Positions 42,605-51,460 of a stretch of 62,675 bases of DNA are shown piece by piece. A program made the position numbers and the translations under genes. Source of the DNA: Pedobacter borealis DSM 19626 (GTDB taxonomy: Bacteria; Bacteroidota; Bacteroidia; Sphingobacteriales; Sphingobacteriaceae); the NCBI RefSeq assembly GCF_000708285.2, contig NZ_JAUG01000017.1, positions 1 through 62,675 on the forward strand, in the 5' to 3' direction. How positions within the stretch are numbered: the first letter of the stretch is position 1; each line of letters begins with the position of its first letter. The notes beneath the pieces were generated by a model that searched no databases, had not been told where the DNA came from, and saw nothing but the letters and a program-made list of their open reading frames with translations.

Positions 42605-42653
42605 TGGTCACTATTTAAGCCCTACAATCTATTGGTTTGGTACAGACAAAAGG

Positions 42654-42675
42654 CTGTTTGGTGTATATTTTTTGG
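42654..42675 (+). promoter_or_regulatory. GTGTAT-N-TTTTTT-like element upstream of the third peptide
   Basis: The plus strand reads CTGTTTGGTGTATATTTTTTGG, 61 bp before the ATG at 42736. The core GTGTATATTTTTT fits the element found before HlyD, GG1 and GG2, and TATATTTTTTG also resembles a -7 box. Confidence 0.4.
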
Positions 42676-42735
42676 TAATTGCATTCAGAAATAACACTTT
42701 TAAACACATTTATTTAACTATCTGTTATTACAATT

Positions 42736-42909
42736 ATGAAAATCAAAAAATTAGAAAAAAAGACTGTGTTTGTTTTTAAGAAAAACAACCTTACCAATTT
42801 GACGAAAGAGCAAATGAGAAGAATTTACGGAGGGGATTCGATTATTACTGATGATAGAGGTGGGGCATCTTCACGAGTATGTCATGAGGCGCAAACACAG
42901 TCACAGTAA
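42736..42909 (+). CDS. Putative RiPP-type precursor peptide with GG motif (57 residues)
   Basis: This short gene encodes a basic leader of the Bacteroidetes natural-product-precursor style (MKIKKLEKKTVFVF, then LTKEQMRRIYGG). The GG is at residues 32-33. The core of 24 residues (DSIITDDRGGASSRVCHEAQ) has one Cys and several Ser/Thr. The leader differs from GG1 and GG2, so it may be a separate substrate class. No lanthionine or other modifying enzyme is seen in the window. It lies 135 bp before the S41-kinase operon on the same strand. Confidence 0.65.
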   Translation: MKIKKLEKKTVFVFKKNNLTNLTKEQMRRIYGGDSIITDDRGGASSRVCHEAQTQSQ

Positions 42910-43044
42910 ACATATCTAGTTTATCTCAAAATAGCGAATCACTTAAAAATTTCAGCAATTAAATACTAATTTAAACTTTCCAAAAAAAAATCACAAAGAA
43001 ATTAAGATAACAATTCTTTAGAAATCAGTTTTAACAGTAATTTC

Positions 43045-44445
43045 ATGAAATACATTTATTCTTTCCTTTTTCTCCTTTTAGCAGTTACCACCACTCAAGC
43101 GCAAAATTGCGATTGCTCTGAAAATTTCAATTTTATGATACAACATATTAAAAAAAATTATGTTGGCTTCAATGATAAGGTTGTAAAACACAATCAACAG
43201 CAATTCGATCACTTAACCGATAGTCTTCAAAAAGAAGCAAAAAACACAAGCCCTAATAAATGTATTTCTTTATGTAAAAAATGGCTTGATTTTTTTAAGG
43301 ATAGGCATATGACTATGACGTTTAATGCGGGTCTGCCAAAGGATTCCATACTTTACTTTTTCTCAAAAGAAGAAAAAACGAGTTGGACTGAAAATAATTT
43401 TAAATCTTATTTAAACAACCATAAAAACTCTATTGATGATATTGAAGGTATCTGGAATCATGAATCCAATAACTTCAAATATGGCATTATTCGTGATAGT
43501 CTAATTCATGATGAGTTTATTGGTTTTGTAATTAAAGCCGATGGAGTATTTTGGACTCCACAACAAATCAAGTTCAAACTAAAAAAAACAAATCAGACTT
43601 ATAGTTTCAAATATTTTCTTGCCAGAGACCATTCAAATTATCCAGCCAAAATAAGCCTACAAAAAGATACCATTGATCTAAAAGAACTTGGTAGGTTCTA
43701 CAAAAATGCACCGCCAGAATATAAATTCCAATTGGCAACCAACAGCCCTAAATTTGAAAAGTTAGATAAAAAAACGAGTGTTTTAACCATCCCAAGCTTT
43801 GATATTGCATTACGACAAGAAACAGATAGTTTGATGATCAAAAACGCTTCAGCATTGGAAAATACAGAACACTTAATTATCGATTTACGAAATAACCGTG
43901 GAGGAGCAATTGGTGCATTTGAAAAGATTTTACCCTACCTATACACTAATCCAATACTAACAGAAGGCGCAGAGGTATTGGCAACAGATGATAATATTAA
44001 AGATGGCTTTGAAGAAATACCTACTGATATACCAGAAGATGTTCAAAATACACTTAAGAAAGACTTAGTGAAACTAAAAGCACATCGTGGAGAGATGTAT
44101 TTATTATATCCTGTTGATACAATTAGATATAACACAATATTAAAAAAACCATCACGAGTTTCTGTCTTAATGAATAAAGAATCAAGCAGTAGTGCTGAAC
44201 TATTTGCATTACAAGCCAAACAGAGTACCAAAGTCAAACTCTATGGCATCAATAGTGCTGGATCAATTAACTATGTTGAGCGCGTAGAAACTCAAATGCC
44301 ATGTAAATTTTTCACATTAATTTATCCACCTACAAGATTACTAAGGGCAAATAAAGACAAAGCTAATGAGGGTATTAAACCTGATGTAGAAATTTCTATG
44401 GATGTTAAGGATTGGGTAAAATTTGTTAAAGACTATAAATTATAA
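43045..44445 (+). CDS. Exported S41-family (C-terminal processing peptidase-like) protein
   Basis: This 466-residue protein has a signal peptide (about 1-20, ending TTQAQ), a four-cysteine N-terminal domain (C22, C24, C73, C77) and a C-terminal S41 domain from about 245. The S41 core shows IIDLRNNRGGAIG and the serine motif NKESSSSAELFA near residue 382. At the position of the usual catalytic Lys (TxGK) it has SAGSINY. The intact paralogue of the remnant at 42217, it lies 3 bp before the first kinase gene, so it should be co-transcribed with the LytS-LytTR genes. Periplasmic peptide cleavage or binding is inferred. Confidence 0.85.
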   Translation: MKYIYSFLFLLLAVTTTQAQNCDCSENFNFMIQHIKKNYVGFNDKVVKHNQQQFDHLTDSLQKEAKNTSPNKCISLCKKWLDFFKDRHMTMTFNAGLPKDSILYFFSKEEKTSWTENNFKSYLNNHKNSIDDIEGIWNHESNNFKYGIIRDSLIHDEFIGFVIKADGVFWTPQQIKFKLKKTNQTYSFKYFLARDHSNYPAKISLQKDTIDLKELGRFYKNAPPEYKFQLATNSPKFEKLDKKTSVLTIPSFDIALRQETDSLMIKNASALENTEHLIIDLRNNRGGAIGAFEKILPYLYTNPILTEGAEVLATDDNIKDGFEEIPTDIPEDVQNTLKKDLVKLKAHRGEMYLLYPVDTIRYNTILKKPSRVSVLMNKESSSSAELFALQAKQSTKVKLYGINSAGSINYVERVETQMPCKFFTLIYPPTRLLRANKDKANEGIKPDVEISMDVKDWVKFVKDYKL

Positions 44446-44448
44446 ATT

Positions 44449-45492
44449 TTGCACTTAACAGAAAAAAAGAGAGCACTATTATATCATATCAGCTTTTGGC
44501 TAAGCTATGTGGCATTTGGTGTAATCATGAAAGCTTCGAGGGATCCAGATTATACTGTTAATATCGGGACAAATTTAATTTTAGATGTATTCCTAATAAA
44601 TTTCCCTACTTTATTTGCATTTTATGCAAGCTGGTACACTTACTCAAAATATTTACAGCCAATAAACTTAACCAAGCTAAGTTTATTATTACTTATTATA
44701 TTTATTGTTTATACCGTACTTTGGTATCTCATCGATTACTGGATTGCACCTAAATTAAGTATCATTTATGTCCTTTCAGAATTTAAGTTAATTCAATTTA
44801 TAGCATCAATACTCTATATTTTTATCCAATGGAGTCTTATAGCTTTTGGCTTTCAATACTTTAAGAAAACCCTCAACAATGAAAAATTACTAAGAATATT
44901 ACAAAACGAAAAATTAGAAATTGAATATGCCTTTTTAAGGGCTCAGATAAATCCACATTTTTTAAATAATACGTTAAACTTTTTTTATGCTAAATCATTG
45001 CCGTTATCTGAGGAGCTATCGAATGGAATTATGACTTTATCGGAGATTATGCGCTATTCGTTACAAATGGATCAAAATAATCAGTTGATGCCCCTTAATG
45101 ACGAAATAGAACATATTAGAAACATTATCAATATTAATCAATTGCGCTTTAACAATAGCCTTCATATAAATTTAACAGTTGAGGGGGATATACAAGATGC
45201 TACAATTGCTCCCCTAACCTTAGTTACACTTCTCGAAAACATATTAAAACATGGAGATTGTACACAGCATGATGCCAAAGCAATGATTAATTTAAAAATT
45301 GCTGAAGATAACACCCTCACAATTATAGCTTTTAACAAGAAAAATAACACGCTAAGTGAAACTTCTCATGGAACCAGTCTTGAAAATTTACAAAAACGGC
45401 TTAAAAGTTACTATGGAAAAAAATTCAATTTAAATATAAATGATCAAGATATTTTTTATGAATTGAATTTAAAAATCCCGATTAAAAAATGA
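44449..45492 (+). CDS. LytS/YehU-type sensor histidine kinase 1
   Basis: This 347-residue protein has four predicted transmembrane helices in residues 10-140 and no other sensor domain. The His_kinase domain has the phospho-acceptor region AFLRAQINPHFLNNTLNF with His170. An HATPase domain follows with LLENILKHG. The start appears to be a TTG 3 bp after the S41 stop; no ATG fits. Its end overlaps the second kinase by 4 bp (ATGA). It is a close paralogue of that kinase, and the pair probably senses a membrane or periplasmic ligand such as an exported peptide. Confidence 0.88.
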   Translation: MHLTEKKRALLYHISFWLSYVAFGVIMKASRDPDYTVNIGTNLILDVFLINFPTLFAFYASWYTYSKYLQPINLTKLSLLLLIIFIVYTVLWYLIDYWIAPKLSIIYVLSEFKLIQFIASILYIFIQWSLIAFGFQYFKKTLNNEKLLRILQNEKLEIEYAFLRAQINPHFLNNTLNFFYAKSLPLSEELSNGIMTLSEIMRYSLQMDQNNQLMPLNDEIEHIRNIININQLRFNNSLHINLTVEGDIQDATIAPLTLVTLLENILKHGDCTQHDAKAMINLKIAEDNTLTIIAFNKKNNTLSETSHGTSLENLQKRLKSYYGKKFNLNINDQDIFYELNLKIPIKK

Positions 45493-46625
45493 TAAATAAA
45501 TTGAATTTTCTAAAAAAACATCGTTTAATATTTTATCATATCGGCTTTTGGCTGACTTATATTATGCTTAGCATTCTAGCTGGTTTTTTTACTTCGCCTA
45601 AGACTTATTCGACTGGTATATTTTATTTCTTTTTCACTTATTTACCCGATATATATGCATTTTATTTATGTTGGTGTATTTATACGCTATATACCTATCC
45701 TTTAAAAACACGATCCTTAATTATCAGCTTAATTTTAGCTCATGCCTCTTATGCTGTTTTTTGGTACATCACCGCGTATTACATTCGACCTTTCGTTTGG
45801 ACGGATGGCCCTACGCCCCGGCTTTTTAAATTCTTCGATTTTATAACCCTAAACTTATACATGTTTATTAAATATGCACTTTTATCCTTTAGTATGTTTT
45901 ATTTCCGTCAATCCATAAAACGTGAAATAGAATTGAGAATAATCGAAAAAGAAAAATTTGATACAGAAAATGCTTTTCTCCGTGCGCAAATTAATCCACA
46001 CTTTTTAAACAACACCCTCAATTTCTTCTTTGCAAAATCGTTACCCTTATCTCAAGAGCTTGCTGATGGTATTATGACGCTGAGTGAAATTATGCGTTAT
46101 TCATTAGAGATCGACAAAGACGACCATATGACCTTGATTGATGAAGAGATTGGACACATTAATAATGTAATTAAAATAAATCAACTGCGTTTTAACCATA
46201 AACTGCAGATCGATTTTAAAATTGAGGGAAGCACCCAGCATGTGAGGATCATCCCCCTAATATTGATTACTGTAGTTGAGAATATATTAAAACATGGCAA
46301 TTGTACAGATAAAAATTACCCTGTTAAAATTTTCTTAAACATTAATGAAGCAGATAGTTATGTGTATTTAAACACGTATAATCTAAAGAAAAAGGGGCCA
46401 AAGGAACTTTCGAGTGGAATCGGTTTGAATAACATTAAAAAAAGACTCATCCATCATTATAATAAAAATTTTATCCTAAACATTACTGAAAGTGAAAGCG
46501 ATTATTTATTAGATCTGAGTATTCCTTTTAGTCCAGTCGGTAACCAAAATAAATCGGTTACGAAAATAAAGCTTTTGGAACAACTACACTTGCAAACAAT
46601 TAAACCTCAACCATACGCCACATGA
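45489..46625 (+). CDS. LytS/YehU-type sensor histidine kinase 2
   Basis: This 378-residue protein has the same layout as kinase 1. Four helices lie in residues 12-140, then FLRAQINPHFLNNTLNFF with His171, then an HATPase with VVENILKHGNC. A 25-residue C-terminal extension is not found in kinase 1. The two kinases are about equally divergent across the membrane part, while the acceptor region is nearly identical, which points to a tandem duplication with sensor divergence. It overlaps the response regulator start by 4 bp. Confidence 0.9.
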   Translation: MINKLNFLKKHRLIFYHIGFWLTYIMLSILAGFFTSPKTYSTGIFYFFFTYLPDIYAFYLCWCIYTLYTYPLKTRSLIISLILAHASYAVFWYITAYYIRPFVWTDGPTPRLFKFFDFITLNLYMFIKYALLSFSMFYFRQSIKREIELRIIEKEKFDTENAFLRAQINPHFLNNTLNFFFAKSLPLSQELADGIMTLSEIMRYSLEIDKDDHMTLIDEEIGHINNVIKINQLRFNHKLQIDFKIEGSTQHVRIIPLILITVVENILKHGNCTDKNYPVKIFLNINEADSYVYLNTYNLKKKGPKELSSGIGLNNIKKRLIHHYNKNFILNITESESDYLLDLSIPFSPVGNQNKSVTKIKLLEQLHLQTIKPQPYAT

Positions 46626-47347
46626 TTAACTGCATTATTGTTGATGACGAAGACCATGCCATTGAAGTAATACAACATTACCTAAAATCTGTTGCGGCAA
46701 TACAGATCACCGCAACATTCATCAATCCGATTGATGCCCTGAGTTTTTTAAGCAGTAACCCGGTAGATCTCATTTTTTTGGATATTCATATGCCAGAGAT
46801 ATCGGGCATTGATTTCATCCAAACGATGAACAACAAAGATGTGCAGGTGATACTTACCACTGCCTATAAAGAGTTTGCCACTGCAGGTTTTGATCTTGAT
46901 GTGGTTGATTATTTAGTTAAGCCTATTCCTTTGCCCCGTTTTTTACAAGCCATAAACAAGGCTCAAAAGATTATTAACACTAAAAAAAACAGCACACCTG
47001 TTAGCCAGCAAGATGATGATTATTTCATGGTTAAAACAGAGGCTAAAGGTAAAATGCTAAAAATTAATATTGCCGAAATTGATTTTGTTGAAGGCATGAA
47101 AAATTATATTGCTTTTCACCATAATGGCATTAGAACGCTTGCGCTTCTAACCATGAAAGATGTAGAGGAAAGATTGCCCAAAGCGCAATTTATCCGTGTG
47201 CAGAAATCGTTTATAGTAGCGCTTAATAAAATCACCTCTATAGATGGAAACAGGATTATTTTAAAAGGAATTTCTGCGGAAATATTGATAGGAGAAACTT
47301 ACCGCAAAGATTTTTTGGATATGATGAAACAAAAGCTGATCTCTTGA
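46622..47347 (+). CDS. LytTR-family response regulator
   Basis: This 241-residue protein has a receiver domain (about 1-120) with phospho-acceptor Asp54 in IFLDIHMPE, acidic pair DDE at 8-10 and the Lys in YLVKPIP. A LytTR DNA-binding domain follows (about 135-238, with FVEGMKNYIAFH and FIRVQKSFIVALNKI). It is the single regulator for two kinases in the same operon. In Gram-positive peptide systems (AgrA, ComE), LytTR regulators control peptide and exporter genes, so the nearby GG peptides and HlyD are likely targets by analogy. Confidence 0.94.
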   Translation: MINCIIVDDEDHAIEVIQHYLKSVAAIQITATFINPIDALSFLSSNPVDLIFLDIHMPEISGIDFIQTMNNKDVQVILTTAYKEFATAGFDLDVVDYLVKPIPLPRFLQAINKAQKIINTKKNSTPVSQQDDDYFMVKTEAKGKMLKINIAEIDFVEGMKNYIAFHHNGIRTLALLTMKDVEERLPKAQFIRVQKSFIVALNKITSIDGNRIILKGISAEILIGETYRKDFLDMMKQKLIS

Positions 47348-47595
47348 GCATTGAGCGAGAAGCAGGGAGCAGAGCGTACAGCGTTAGCCATTAAACAGAT
47401 ATATTTCTTCTAATACATATTGTAAATCTGCGGCTTTTTCAGCGAAATCTGCGGGAAACAATTTTTAATGCGATAACAAGTCATTGTCATTTTGGAATAG
47501 CTAAATTTTAACCACAATAACCCTATAATTAACTCGTCTTACTATTCCATAACACAGTCAAACGTTTGCTCTATTTTCTTTACAGAATAATGGAA

Positions 47596-47623
47596 TTGCC
47601 TACCCCAAAAAGCATTATCTTTG
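47596..47623 (+). promoter_or_regulatory. Bacteroidetes-type promoter for the P5C dehydrogenase gene
   Basis: TATCTTTG at 47616-47623 fits the -7 consensus TAnnTTTG, and a TTG at 47596-47598 lies 17 bp upstream as a -33 element. The -7 box is 23 bp before the ATG. The 298 bp between the response regulator and this gene hold nothing else recognisable. Confidence 0.45.
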
Positions 47624-47645
47624 TCCAAATCATAAAAAATAAAAT

Positions 47646-49280
47646 ATGCTTAAAGGATTTTTTAACGTACCTACCCCGGTTAACGAGCCCATTAATAGCT
47701 ATGCGCCAGGCACAAAAGAACGTTCGCTTTTAAAAGAGGCTATTGCCGAGGCGCGTTCTAAACAATTGGATATTCCGATGTTTATTGGCGGACAAGAGGT
47801 ACATACTCAAAATAAAAAGAAAGTAGTAGCTCCACACGATCATCAACATGTACTGGCGACCTTTAGTTATGGCGATAAAAGCCATGTAAAACAGGCCATA
47901 GATGCTGCTTTGGCTGCCAAGGCAGATTGGGAAGCTTTAGCCTGGGAGCATAGGGCCGCTATTTTTATGAAAGCTGCTGATTTGACTGCTACAAAGTACC
48001 GTTACCAAATAAATGCAGCAACCATGCTTGGGCAAAGTAAAAATGCCTATCAGGCTGAAATTGATGCCGCTTGTGAGTTGGTTGATTTCTTGCGTTTTAA
48101 TGTAAGTTATATGCAGGATATTTATGGTCAACAGCCGCCAGTATCGCCAAATGGCATGTGGAACAGAACAGAACAACGTCCTTTAGAGGGTTTTATATTC
48201 GCTTTAACGCCTTTCAACTTTACCGCAATTGCTGGTAATTTACCTGCTTGTGTAGCCATGATGGGTAATGTGGTGGTTTGGAAGCCTGCTGATACGCAAG
48301 TTTATGCAGCCAATGTAATTATGCAGATTTTCCGCGAAGCAGGCTTACCTGACGGCGTAATTAATCTTATTTTTGCAGATGGTCCTGAAGTTGGCGATGT
48401 GGTTTTTAATCATGCTGATTTTGCAGGCATTCACTTTACCGGCTCAACAAAAGTTTTTCAGGAAATTTGGAAAACAATTGGAACAAACATCCATAAATAT
48501 AAATCCTATCCACGTATTGTTGGCGAAACTGGTGGCAAAGATTTTATCCTGGTTCACCCGAGTGCAGACGTTGCCGCTTCGGTTACTGCAATTGTTAGGG
48601 GCGCGTTCGAATATCAGGGACAAAAATGTTCTGCTGCTAGCCGTACTTATATCCCACAAAGCCTGTGGCCTGAGATTAAAAAATTAATGATCAGAGATTT
48701 AGCTTCATTTAAAATGGGTGGAACTGAAGATTTCAGCAATTTCATTAATGCTGTAATTGATGAACGTTCTTTCGATAAACTGGCTAAATATATTGATCAG
48801 GCTAAAAAAGATAAAGGAGTTGAAGTTATTGCCGGTGGTAATTATGATAAGCGTAAAGGTTATTTCATAGAACCAACTGTTTTAGTGGTTGATGATCCGA
48901 AATATACCACCATGTGTGAAGAACTTTTTGGCCCGGTATTATCTGTATACGTATACCAAGATGAAGAATTCGACCAGATTTTAGAAGTAATTGATACCAC
49001 TTCACCTTATGCTTTAACAGGAGCTATTTTATCACAAGATAGGTATGCTATAGAGAAAGCCAGTTACGCATTACGCAACTCAGCTGGTAATTTTTACATT
49101 AACGATAAATGTACAGGTGCCGTAGTTGGGCAACAGCCATTTGGTGGCGCCAGAGGATCAGGCACAAACGATAAAGCTGGTGCAATGATTAATTTGTTGC
49201 GCTGGGTTTCTCCACGGACTATTAAGGAAACTTTTAATCCGCCAACTGATTACCGTTATCCGTTTTTAGCAGAAGATTAA
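47646..49280 (+). CDS. pruA: L-glutamate gamma-semialdehyde (1-pyrroline-5-carboxylate) dehydrogenase
   Basis: This 544-residue enzyme oxidises glutamate semialdehyde to glutamate with NAD, the second step of proline breakdown. It is the single-function form, resembling the eukaryotic ALDH4 type. The catalytic Cys lies in GQKCSAASR (near residue 327), the general base in VGETGGKD and the NAD-binding turn in FTGSTKVF. The C-terminal PFGGARGSGTNDKAG motif is typical. It has its own promoter and terminator. The proline dehydrogenase partner is not in the window. Confidence 0.95.
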   Translation: MLKGFFNVPTPVNEPINSYAPGTKERSLLKEAIAEARSKQLDIPMFIGGQEVHTQNKKKVVAPHDHQHVLATFSYGDKSHVKQAIDAALAAKADWEALAWEHRAAIFMKAADLTATKYRYQINAATMLGQSKNAYQAEIDAACELVDFLRFNVSYMQDIYGQQPPVSPNGMWNRTEQRPLEGFIFALTPFNFTAIAGNLPACVAMMGNVVVWKPADTQVYAANVIMQIFREAGLPDGVINLIFADGPEVGDVVFNHADFAGIHFTGSTKVFQEIWKTIGTNIHKYKSYPRIVGETGGKDFILVHPSADVAASVTAIVRGAFEYQGQKCSAASRTYIPQSLWPEIKKLMIRDLASFKMGGTEDFSNFINAVIDERSFDKLAKYIDQAKKDKGVEVIAGGNYDKRKGYFIEPTVLVVDDPKYTTMCEELFGPVLSVYVYQDEEFDQILEVIDTTSPYALTGAILSQDRYAIEKASYALRNSAGNFYINDKCTGAVVGQQPFGGARGSGTNDKAGAMINLLRWVSPRTIKETFNPPTDYRYPFLAED

Positions 49281-49290
49281 TATTAAATAT

Positions 49291-49323
49291 AAGGCCAAGC
49301 ATTACACTGTTTGGCCTTTTTTA
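49291..49323 (+). terminator. Terminator after pruA
   Basis: AAGGCCAA and TTGGCCTT form a stem followed by six T. Confidence 0.85.
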
Positions 49324-49334
49324 TGCACATATAG

Positions 49335-49470
49335 TCCTCGTTTGTCACAAAGTGATTCCTATGGAACAACGAGGATTATGAAGAAAAGTGATTGTATTTC
49401 TTAATTTATACTCCACATTAAAAATGTGGCTCTCGTGCACCCTTGTTATAAACGAGACGATTGTATTAAT
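49335..49470. repeat. CTCGTT/AACGAG hairpins
   Basis: TCCTCGTT (49335) pairs with AACGAGGA (49368), and a second CTCGT...AACGAG pair lies at about 49432-49459. They resemble the hairpins at 29344-29428. The region between pruA and the sulfatase has no gene. Confidence 0.4.
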
Positions 49471-49499
49471 TTTAAAAAACATAAACACCTTTTCTAACT

Positions 49500-51021
49500 A
49501 TGAACCACAAATTTTTACTTTCTCTTATTGTCTGTTTTGCAAGCTTTAATTTTTATGCCACAGCACAAAAGAAACCCAATGTAATTATCATCTATGCCAA
49601 CGATTTAGGTTATGGCGACCTCAGCTGTTATGGCGCAACAAAAATAAAAACCCCAAATATTGACGCATTGGCAAAACAAGGGCTACGATTTACCAATGGT
49701 CACGCAACCGCATCTACCTGTACACCATCGCGCTATTCCTTAATGACGGGAAGATATGCATGGCGTAAAAAAGGAACAGGTGTTTTGCCCGGCGATGCTG
49801 CATTGATTATCCCAACAGATAATAGTTCTCTACCATCAATTTTTCAGCAAGCCGGATATAAAACAGGTCTCGTTGGCAAATGGCACTTAGGTTTAGGCAA
49901 TGCAGTAGAAAAAGACTGGAACAAAGAAGTAAAGCCCGGGCCAAAAGAAGTAGGTTTCGATTATTCGTTTATTTTGCCGGCTACGGCAGATAGGGCGCTA
50001 ACAGTTTTTATGGAAAATCAATTGGTAGTAGGTTTAGATCCTAACGATCCGATTACAGTTGATTATAAAAACCCAGTCGGTACTGATCCAACAGGAAAAG
50101 ATTCACCCAGAACTGTTAAAAATGCCTGCTGAAGCTAATCATGGGCACAACCAAACCATTGTAAACGGTATTGGCCATATTGGTTATATTCAGGGAGGCA
50201 AACTTGCCCGCTGGACTGATGAGGAAATTCCGTTTACCTTTTTAACCAAAGCAAAAAATTTTATCGAAGATCATAAACAAGAGCCGTTTTTCCTGTATTA
50301 TGCTTTAACAGAACCGCATGTACCGCGTTTACCTGCCACCATGTTTAAAGGGAAAAGTGAATTGGGCAATCGTGGTGATGTAATTTTACAACTCGATTGG
50401 GCAGTTGGCGAAATAATAAAACAATTAAAATACCTGGGCCTTGATAAAAATACGATGATCATTTTCAGTAGCGACAACGGTCCTGTAATTATGGATGGCT
50501 ACGAAGATCAGGGTTTCGAAAAATTAAACGGCCATACACCTGCAGCTAGTTTACGTGGAGGTAAATACAGCATTTTAGAAGGCGGTACACGCGAACCTTT
50601 TATTATTTCGTGGCCAGCAAAAATTAAACCAGGCGTTTCTGGAGCCTTAGTTTCACAGATTGATTTTTTGGCCTCTTTTGCCAGCTTTTTCAATGTAGAA
50701 AGCAAAAATGCAATTGACAGTAAAAATGTGTGGGATGCTTTTACCGGAAAAGACCAAAAAGGCCGTAATTTCTTTATCGAACAGAATGACCAACTGGCAA
50801 TTGTTAAAGATAACTGGAAATATATCAGGCCATCAAGAGGAGAAGCTTTTTATAAGCTTACCCATACCGATAGTGGAAACCTACCTACAGCGCAACTGTA
50901 TAACTTAAATGATGATTTGGGCGAAAAGAATAACCTTGCCCTAAAATATCCTGAAAAGGTGAAAGAATTGGAAACTTTATTAAGTACCGAATTAAGTACC
51001 GAAGAAGCGAAAGCTAAATAA
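49500..51021 (+). pseudogene. Arylsulfatase gene interrupted by a single-base frameshift
   Basis: Two overlapping frames together encode one exported sulfatase of about 507 residues. The first frame (49500-50132) has a signal peptide (1-22) and the sulfatase signature CTPSR with Cys74, the residue matured to formylglycine, followed by LVGKWHLG. The second frame (from about 50104 to 51021) continues with HPELLKM, SDNGPV and GGTREPFIISWPA. One extra T at 50102-50103 shifts the frame; without it the join reads GKDHPELL. The protein would hydrolyse sulfate esters in the periplasm. Either a recent mutation or a sequencing error. Confidence 0.88.
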
Positions 51022-51134
51022 AACAGATCGGTTGATCGATTTCCCTGACCAACTCGATTTATACAACACCAATTTAAAGATGCAAAACCAATCTTCTTTT
51101 ATACTGTTTTATATCAATAGCTTAAAAGAAGATC

Positions 51135-51395
51135 ATGGAAAACACAAAAGATAACAACAAAAATCTGGGCAATAAAAACGCTGATAACGGTGCCGATAAA
51201 AACAATATGCCCGATCAGCAGGTGCCGCGCCACCGGAGCAACGATAACGAAAAGAAAAATAGTGTTCAAACTGAAGCGGGTAACCTCGGCAGAGATTTCG
51301 GAATGGGCGATTTTGGTTCGGAAGAAGCAAGAACAGATGCCGAAAAAGGCAATAAGGGAGAAGCTGGAAATATGCCCAATACCGCAGAAAAATAA
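51135..51395 (+). CDS. Hydrophilic low-complexity protein (86 residues)
   Basis: This 86-residue protein is rich in Asn, Asp, Glu, Lys and Gly and lacks hydrophobic segments; it should be disordered and soluble. Stretches such as NLGRDFGMGDFGSEEA stand out. No known family is recognised, though small stress-type disordered proteins look similar. The frame is closed by a terminator 1 bp before its stop region, which supports a real transcription unit. Confidence 0.6.
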   Translation: MENTKDNNKNLGNKNADNGADKNNMPDQQVPRHRSNDNEKKNSVQTEAGNLGRDFGMGDFGSEEARTDAEKGNKGEAGNMPNTAEK

Positions 51396-51424
51396 AAGCC
51401 CCCGATGTAAAATCGGGAGCTTTT
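51394..51424. terminator. Terminator between the 86-residue protein and carbonic anhydrase genes
   Basis: AAAAGCCCCCGAT and ATCGGGAGCTTTT form a stem usable in both directions between convergent genes. Confidence 0.75.
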
Positions 51425-51460
51425 CCTAACAACTAAAAAATAGCACTTATTATGGTGCTT

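Noticed and set aside
42573..42779. Open frame of 68 codons overlapping the third peptide gene
   Set aside because: It runs through the tail of the S41-like remnant and an apparent promoter, and overlaps the better supported 57-residue frame.
42736..42909. Confident call of a class I lanthipeptide
   Set aside because: The leader resembles Bacteroidetes RiPP precursors, but no LanB or LanC gene lies in the window and only one Cys is present, so the product class is left open.
49500..50132. Stand-alone 210-residue sulfatase
   Set aside because: The second frame continues the same protein family without a gap once one base is removed, so this is one broken gene, not a short one.
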